From positions 1 through 64,000 of the forward strand of contig JAIUNK010000020.1 of assembly GCA_020161845.1 (NCBI GenBank): a stretch of 64,000 nucleotides of DNA. The letters are read 5' to 3'. This DNA comes from Actinomycetota bacterium. GTDB lineage: Bacteria > Actinomycetota > Actinomycetes > Actinomycetales > Dermatophilaceae. Under the pieces are notes generated by a model, which saw only the letters and a list, made by a program, of their open reading frames with translations, made no database searches and was not told the origin of the DNA. Both the position numbers and the translations under genes were made by a program. Of the stretch, positions 59,495 through 64,000 are shown piece by piece; the stretch's first letter is position 1, and each line of letters starts with the position of its first letter.

Positions 59495-61206
59495 GGCACC
59501 GTGCAGATGTCGGCCTCGCCAGCCTGGGCGGCGCGGCTGGCCTCGGCCTTGCTGGAATCCGCCGCGCCACCGCCCGCACCGCCCGCACCGCTCGCCCCGG
59601 ACCGAACCGAGGTCGACGGGACGGGGGAACCCGGCCCGGTGCTGCGTGGGGCGGTGCTGCGGCCCCCCGAGCCGGTCGTCGAGCCGGTCGCCGAGCCGGT
59701 CGAGGAGTCGGTCTGGGGCGCGGCGACGGCCTGGGCCACGGCGGCACGGATCACGGCAGGATCGTAGTCCCACGGGTTGATCAAGGGCGGTGTGAAGTTC
59801 ACGCTGCGCATCGGCAGGGACCGGGACTTCACCACCAGATCGGCGAGGGCGCCCAGGTCACCTTGCGGGATGTCGGTGTGCAGCATGTCCTGCCCGGCCG
59901 CCGCGAGTTCGCGGAATCGCAGCAGCACGGTCTGCGGGTCCACCTGCTTGCTGGCCGCTTGCAGCACGCATTTCTGCCGGGCCATCCGTTCGTAGTTGGT
60001 GGCGCCTTCCCGCGACCGCGCATACCAGAGCGCGTGCGTGCCGTCGAGGTGCTGGCGGCCCGGTTCGATGTAGTAGTAGATCGGCGAGCTGCCGCCCCCG
60101 ACGGGCACCCGGACCTTGTTGATCACGTCGATGCCGCCGACAGCGTCGATCATCGTCTGAAAGCCCTGCAGGTCGACGAGCGCGTAGTACTGGATGTCCA
60201 GCCCCGAGAGCGCCTCGACGGCCTCCTTGGTGGCCAGCGCGCCAGGATCGGCGACGTCCGCCGGGAACTGGTCCTTGCGCTCGGTGGCCCACATGTAGAG
60301 GCCGTTGAGCAGGCACTCGTCGCCGCAGTTCCACCCCTGCGGCATCAGCCGAGCCATGGTCGAGCCGGGCCGGAAGTTGATGTTCTCGGTGTCCCGGGCG
60401 AATCCGAACGTGACCGTCTGCCCGGTCTGGGCGTCGAGGCTGGCCAGCATGATCGTGTCCGGCCGGGTCCCGATCCGGCCGGTCCCGGAGTCGCCGCCGA
60501 GCAGCAGGATGTTGTATCGGCCCTGGTCCGGGGGCCGAGTGGGGCCAGCGCCGAAGACGGCGCGCAGCGCGGACCCTCCGGCGTACAGCGAACTCGCCGC
60601 CCACCCCAGCGGCACCGCCGTCAGGATCATCCCGAGCACGGTGAGCGCCACGACGCCTCGGCGCGTCGACCCCGGCAGCCCGCGCACCCGGGCCAACCGG
60701 GCGGTGTCGACGAAGGCGATCAGCCAGACCACCGCGAGCAGCACGCACAGCGCAGCCACGCCCCACAGCACCCAGGTGCTGGTGGCGAAGCCGAGCAGCC
60801 AATTGCGTTTGACGAGCGCCAGCACCACGGCGACACCGACCAGGGCCAGCCCGAGGAACCACACCCGCAGGCCGAGCCGGCCGAGCCGCTTGTTGCCGGC
60901 CACGATCTGCGCCGCGCCCGGCGCCGCATAGGTCAAGCCCACCAGCGCGAACGCCCGACGTCGCCGCAACCGCGGGCTGAGCACGTCCGGGTCGGCCAGG
61001 ATGCGCCGGACCAGCGGTCGCCCGGCGCGGCGGGGCTCGTACGCCGCATCCGGCGCGCCTCGGCGCGCCTCACCGCGACCGTACGTCGTGGCCTCGGCGG
61101 CATCCCCGGCTCGCTCCCCCTGGACCTGTCGCGGGTCGCGGGGATTTCGCGGGTCGCGAGGATCGCGAGGATCACGGGCAGGCGGCATCCCAGCGTGGCG
61201 GTTCAT
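59491..61206 (-). CDS. LytR-CpsA-Psr (LCP) family glycopolymer ligase
   Basis: This is a 571-residue protein. The basic DPRDPRN-rich N terminus is cytoplasmic, three to four membrane helices lie at about 85-215, and the extracellular LCP domain at about 235-480 (NILLLGGDSGTGRIGTRPDTIMLASLD with Arg/Asp of the pyrophosphate site, FGFARDTENI, HALWYARSREGATNYERMARQ). A Ser/Gly-rich tail with a final Cys follows. LCP enzymes move undecaprenyl-linked polymers to peptidoglycan. It heads the leftward operon, so it probably attaches the polymer made by its neighbours. Confidence 0.92.
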   Translation of the reverse strand: MNRHAGMPPARDPRDPRDPRNPRDPRQVQGERAGDAAEATTYGRGEARRGAPDAAYEPRRAGRPLVRRILADPDVLSPRLRRRRAFALVGLTYAAPGAAQIVAGNKRLGRLGLRVWFLGLALVGVAVVLALVKRNWLLGFATSTWVLWGVAALCVLLAVVWLIAFVDTARLARVRGLPGSTRRGVVALTVLGMILTAVPLGWAASSLYAGGSALRAVFGAGPTRPPDQGRYNILLLGGDSGTGRIGTRPDTIMLASLDAQTGQTVTFGFARDTENINFRPGSTMARLMPQGWNCGDECLLNGLYMWATERKDQFPADVADPGALATKEAVEALSGLDIQYYALVDLQGFQTMIDAVGGIDVINKVRVPVGGGSSPIYYYIEPGRQHLDGTHALWYARSREGATNYERMARQKCVLQAASKQVDPQTVLLRFRELAAAGQDMLHTDIPQGDLGALADLVVKSRSLPMRSVNFTPPLINPWDYDPAVIRAAVAQAVAAPQTDSSTGSATGSTTGSGGRSTAPRSTGPGSPVPSTSVRSGASGAGGAGGGAADSSKAEASRAAQAGEADICTVP

Positions 61207-61326
61207 GATGCCCCCAGTATCGACGCCGTTCCTGGCGAAACGCTGGAGGCCACGGGCGATTCGCCAAGAGACCCCCACGCACCGGTTCGCCCGGTTCGCC
61301 GCAGCGGCCAGTCCAGGTGAGTCCGA

Positions 61327-61350
61327 TGCTGCAGTGATATCACTGCAGCA
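61327..61350. promoter_or_regulatory. perfect 24-bp palindromic operator at the antitoxin start codon
   Basis: TGCTGCAGTGAT followed at once by its exact complement ATCACTGCAGCA. The last A is the first base of the antitoxin ATG. FitAB and VapBC pairs repress their own promoters through such palindromes. Confidence 0.8.
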
Positions 61351-61595
61351 TGACGGCCATCACCATCCGCAACCTCCCCCAGGACACCAAAGAACGCCTG
61401 CGGTTGCGCGCGGCGGCACGGGGCACGTCGATGGAGGCCGAGGCCCGGGCCATTCTGATCGCGGGCCTGGCGGCCCCCATCGCGACCGACCTGACGTGGA
61501 TCGAGCAGCTCATCCAGATCGGCGCCGAGTCCGGCGGCGTCGACCTCCCGGTGATGGCTGACGATCCCGCCCCGGTCGCGCGGCTCGACGGATGA
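61350..61595 (+). CDS. FitA/VapB-type ribbon-helix-helix antitoxin, orphan
   Basis: This is an 81-residue protein. ITIRNLPQDTKERLRLRAAARG and MEAEARAILIAGL are the strand, helix 1 and helix 2 of the FitA-like fold; the C-terminal part would neutralise a PIN-domain toxin. No Shine-Dalgarno site precedes ATG; the operator abuts it, so the mRNA may be leaderless. The stop overlaps the ATG of a toxin-gene stump. Confidence 0.85.
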   Translation: MTAITIRNLPQDTKERLRLRAAARGTSMEAEARAILIAGLAAPIATDLTWIEQLIQIGAESGGVDLPVMADDPAPVARLDG

Positions 61596-61731
61596 TCATC
61601 CTCGACACGGCCGTGACGACGGCACCGGCTCCGCCGGACGGACCCGACCGGCGGAGCCGGCCACACGTCACTGCAGCAGCTGGCGCGCCATCACGATCCG
61701 CTGGATCTGGTTGGTGCCCTCGTAGATCTGG
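61592..61731 (+). pseudogene. stump of a PIN-domain toxin gene (FitB/VapC)
   Basis: ATG 61592 overlaps the antitoxin stop (ATGA), and the first codons read MIILDTAV, the usual start of FitB/VapC toxins (MIILDTNV), including the first catalytic Asp. After that the frame runs into unrelated sequence and a hairpin and then the antisense of acd to a stop at 61731. The catalytic domain is lost. Confidence 0.7.
61625..61660 (-). terminator. terminator after the acyl-CoA dehydrogenase gene
   Basis: A perfect 13-bp stem CCGGCTCCGCCGG/CCGGCGGAGCCGG with a 10-base loop starts 7 bases after the stop. It could act in both directions. Confidence 0.7.
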
Positions 61732-62831
61732 GTGATCTTCGCGTCGCGCATCATCCGCTCGACCGGGTGGTCCTCCACGAATCCGGCCCCACCGAGGAGT
61801 TGGACGGCGTCCACGGTCACCTTCATCGCCACGTCCGCCGCGTAGCACTTGGCCGCCGCGCCGAAGAAGGGCAGGTCCGGGTCGTTGCGCTCGGACTTGG
61901 CCGCCGCGACATAGACCATCTGGCGCGCCGCCTCCAGCTCCATCGCCATGTCCGCGAGCATGAACTGCAGCCCCTGGAACTGCGCGATCGCCTTGCCGAA
62001 CTGCTTGCGCTCCTTGACATAGCCGAGCGCGTAGTCCAGGGCGCCCTGGGCGATCCCGACCGCTTGCGCGCCGATCGTGACGCGGGTGTGGTCCAGGGTG
62101 CGCAGCGCGATCTTCAGACCCTCGCCCTCGGCGCCGACCAGGCGGTCCCCCGGGATGCGGCAGTTGTCGAAGTGCAGCTCGCGGGTCGGGCTGCCCTTGA
62201 TGCCGAGCTTGCGCTCCTTCTCCCCGAAGCCGAAACCGGGGTCGGACTTCTCGACCACGAAGGCCGAGACGTTCGCGCCGCGCCGGCCCTCCGGATCGGT
62301 GACGGCCAGCACCGTGTAGAACTCCGACACCCCCGCGTTGGTGATCCAGCTCTTCTGACCGGACAGGATCCAGTCGTCGCCGTCGCGCCGGGCGCGGCAC
62401 TTCATGCCTGCGGTGTCCGAGCCCGCCTCGCGCTCGGACAGGCCGTAGCTGATCATGGCCTCGCCCTTGGCGACCGGCGGCAGGTACTTGCTCTTGATCT
62501 CCTCGCTGGCCGCCAAGAGCAGGGGCATCGAGCCGAGCTTGTTCACCGCGGGGATGAGACTGGAGGAGGCACAGGCGCGAGCCACCTCCTCGATAACGAT
62601 GCAGGTGGCCAGGGCGTCGGCGCCCATCCCGCCGTACTCCTCCGGCACGTGCGGGGCGTGGAAGTCGGCGCGCCGCAGCGCGTCGTAGGCGTGCTGCGGG
62701 AACTCGGAGGTCTTGTCGACCTCGGCGGCGTACGGGGCGATCTGCTCCTGCGCAATCACCCGGATCGCGGCGCGCAGCTCCTCGTGGTCCTCGGACGTCT
62801 TGAACAGGTCGAAGTCAGGGTTACCAGCCAT
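61668..62831 (-). CDS. acyl-CoA dehydrogenase
   Basis: This is a 387-residue flavoprotein of normal length. It has ISYGLSEREAGSDTAG near 140 and ITNAGVSEFYTVLA near 175 (FAD and substrate binding), QFGKAIAQFQGLQFMLADMA, and the catalytic Glu in QIYEGTNQIQRIVMARQLL near the end. This placement of Glu marks short-chain or branched-chain enzymes. It oxidises acyl-CoA to the trans-2-enoyl form with electron-transfer flavoprotein. ATG 62831 gives the family N terminus. Confidence 0.94.
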   Translation of the reverse strand: MAGNPDFDLFKTSEDHEELRAAIRVIAQEQIAPYAAEVDKTSEFPQHAYDALRRADFHAPHVPEEYGGMGADALATCIVIEEVARACASSSLIPAVNKLGSMPLLLAASEEIKSKYLPPVAKGEAMISYGLSEREAGSDTAGMKCRARRDGDDWILSGQKSWITNAGVSEFYTVLAVTDPEGRRGANVSAFVVEKSDPGFGFGEKERKLGIKGSPTRELHFDNCRIPGDRLVGAEGEGLKIALRTLDHTRVTIGAQAVGIAQGALDYALGYVKERKQFGKAIAQFQGLQFMLADMAMELEAARQMVYVAAAKSERNDPDLPFFGAAAKCYAADVAMKVTVDAVQLLGGAGFVEDHPVERMMRDAKITQIYEGTNQIQRIVMARQLLQ

Positions 62832-62985
62832 GCCCGCATCCTGCCCCTTCCAGGGCCGCGGCGCGCCCGACGGGAGTCCGACGATGTCGCGGGTGTGACC
62901 AAGAAGACGCGCCCACCGGCCCCGCCGTACGGTCATCGGTCGGTCCCTGCGCAGGTCCGGCCCTGCGGCGGCCATACTGTTGCGC

Positions 62986-63723
62986 ATGTACGTGCCCGCC
63001 CACTTCGCCCTCGCCACCGACGACTGCGTGGCCGTGTTGCGCTCGCTCGGAGCGGCGGATCTGGTCACGGTGCACGAGGACGGCCCCGACGCGACGTACC
63101 TTCCCCTGCAGTACGTCGAGGGGGGCGCGACCCTGCCCGGCGGCGGCGAACCCGGCCCGCTCGGCTCGTTGATCGGTCACGTGGCCCGCAACAACCCGCA
63201 GGGCAGCCGAGCCCCGCTCGGGCCGGCACTGGTCATTGCGCACGCCGGAGACCACTACGTCTCGCCGGTCGACATGCCCAGCCACGCCGGCCACGGCAAG
63301 ATCGTGCCCACCTGGGACTACGTCACCGTGCACGCGCACGGCACGCTCGTGCATCACGAGGATCCCGACTGGATCCTGGCGAGCATGCGCGACCTCACCG
63401 ACCGCCACGAACGCACCTGGGCGGGCACGGCGCCCGGGCCGAACGCGCCCACCTGGTCGGTCCAGGACCCACCCGCGGAGTTCGTGGCCCGGATGGTCAA
63501 GGCCGTGGTCGGACTCGAGCTGCGGATCACTCGACTGGTCGGCAAGGCCAAGATGAGCCAGAACAAGGCACCCCAGGACGTCGAGGGCCAGATCGAGGCC
63601 CTGCGCGCCCGCGGCATGAGCGACCTCGCGAGCTACAAGAACGAGATCTCCCTGCCGGCGGCGCGCCGGCGCCACGAGCTCCTGGCCGACGTCGGGCGCC
63701 GGCACCGGGAGCGACAGTCGTAG
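62986..63723 (+). CDS. PaiB-like FMN-binding protein
   Basis: This is a 245-residue protein beginning MYVPAHFA. The split-barrel fold shows GSLIGHVARNNPQ, ALVIAHAGDHYVSP, VPTWDYVTVHAHGTLVHHED, and ITRLVGKAKMSQNK near 190, which match the PaiB family (FMN-binding, first described as a negative regulator of sporulation and protease genes). TACTGT lies 5 bases before ATG 62986 and no ribosome site is present, so translation may be leaderless. It diverges from the acyl-CoA dehydrogenase. Confidence 0.88.
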   Translation: MYVPAHFALATDDCVAVLRSLGAADLVTVHEDGPDATYLPLQYVEGGATLPGGGEPGPLGSLIGHVARNNPQGSRAPLGPALVIAHAGDHYVSPVDMPSHAGHGKIVPTWDYVTVHAHGTLVHHEDPDWILASMRDLTDRHERTWAGTAPGPNAPTWSVQDPPAEFVARMVKAVVGLELRITRLVGKAKMSQNKAPQDVEGQIEALRARGMSDLASYKNEISLPAARRRHELLADVGRRHRERQS

Positions 63724-63753
63724 CCCTGGCCGTGGCCGTGGCCGTAGCCGACC

Positions 63754-64000
63754 TCAGGTCGCCGCGACCGTGATCTCCACCAGCACCTCGTGGGCGATCC
63801 GTTCCAGGTCGGCGCGCAGCGCCTCCAGGTTCGCATCGGCGGGCACCGGGGCCGACAATCGGGCCTCGAACAACCGGCCTCCGGCCATCGGCGCCTCTCG
63901 GGTGGCGGTGGCCATCTCGGCGATGCTCAGGCCGTGCCGGGCCAGCACCCCGGACACCTCGCGCACGATGCCGGGCCGGTCGTTGCCGATGATCTCCACG
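63754..64000 (-). CDS. ACT-domain protein (GcvR-like), partial C-terminal end
   Basis: The last 81 or so residues are in the window. VEIIGNDRPGIVREVSGVLARHG opens an ACT domain, and IAHEVLVEITV closes it. GcvR-type proteins have two such domains, so the first is to the right of the window; the GTG at 63999 is probably an internal Val codon. Such proteins sense amino acids, often glycine or serine. Confidence 0.75.
   Translation of the reverse strand, partial: VEIIGNDRPGIVREVSGVLARHGLSIAEMATATREAPMAGGRLFEARLSAPVPADANLEALRADLERIAHEVLVEITVAAT

Overview
The window comes from the chromosome of a high-GC actinobacterium. The evidence is the argS-lysA-hom-thrC-thrB-rho-rpmE-prfA-prmC-sua5 gene order, a fused 2-oxoglutarate decarboxylase/dehydrogenase (Kgd), a nickel superoxide dismutase with its maturation protease, a WhiB-type protein, GTG starts, and coding strands whose third positions are almost all G or C. 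A lineage near Micrococcales or Propionibacteriales is plausible, but the sequence alone does not fix the genus.

Layout. (1) 1-4545: lactate utilisation. lctP-lutA-lutB run leftward (lutB leaves the window) opposite a divergent FadR/GntR regulator, with a perfect FadR-type operator between them. (2) 4553-24754: the conserved leftward housekeeping block, broken by three accessory insertions: a Gln/Gly-rich small protein between prmC and sua5; a tightly coupled response regulator / HEAT-repeat / membrane glycosyltransferase / histidine kinase cassette between rho and rpmE; and a repeat-rich scar with a broken DUF4143 ATPase gene and a tiny ribbon-helix-helix ORF between hom and lysA. (3) 25083-33810: a tRNA-Arg(CCG) gene carrying an integrated element of about 8.65 kb, bounded by a 26-bp perfect repeat of the tRNA 3' end. 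It encodes a tyrosine integrase, an excisionase-like HTH protein, a primase/helicase, a WhiB-like protein, two related scaffold-like proteins and an HK97-type major capsid protein. I see no terminase, portal, protease or tail gene. In size and gene content it resembles the mycobacterial phiRv1/phiRv2 prophage-like elements and is best read as a capsid-encoding phage satellite. (4) 33946-45104: an LssY_C membrane protein, two coupled DUF21/CBS membrane proteins, kgd, small conserved genes, an SGNH hydrolase, a DUF4097-like protein and a zinc-type reductase. (5) 45121-46158: a decayed IS481-type insertion sequence and a gene-free stretch. (6) 46159-61206: an NYN nuclease gene, then a surface-glycan locus. 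On the + strand, FlaA1/CapD, CapE, CapF, CapG and a Wzy-like polymerase are coupled by 4-base stop/start overlaps. On the - strand are an LbH acyltransferase, two glycosyltransferases and an LCP ligase. Between the halves sit sodX, a GDT1-type transporter, sodN and a MOSC protein. (7) 61327-64000: an orphan FitA/VapB-type antitoxin gene with its operator and the stump of its toxin gene, an acyl-CoA dehydrogenase, a PaiB-like protein and the end of a GcvR-like ACT protein.

How the genes work together. The lct/lut genes import L-lactate and oxidise it to pyruvate under a lactate-responsive repressor. hom-thrC-thrB and lysA make threonine and lysine from aspartate semialdehyde. rpmE, prfA, prmC and sua5 serve translation. 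CapE, CapF and CapG would make UDP-L-FucNAc, which glycosyltransferases, the polymerase and the LCP ligase would build into a wall-linked polymer. SodX processes SodN. The satellite would excise and replicate with its own integrase, excisionase and primase, and probably relies on a helper phage for packaging.
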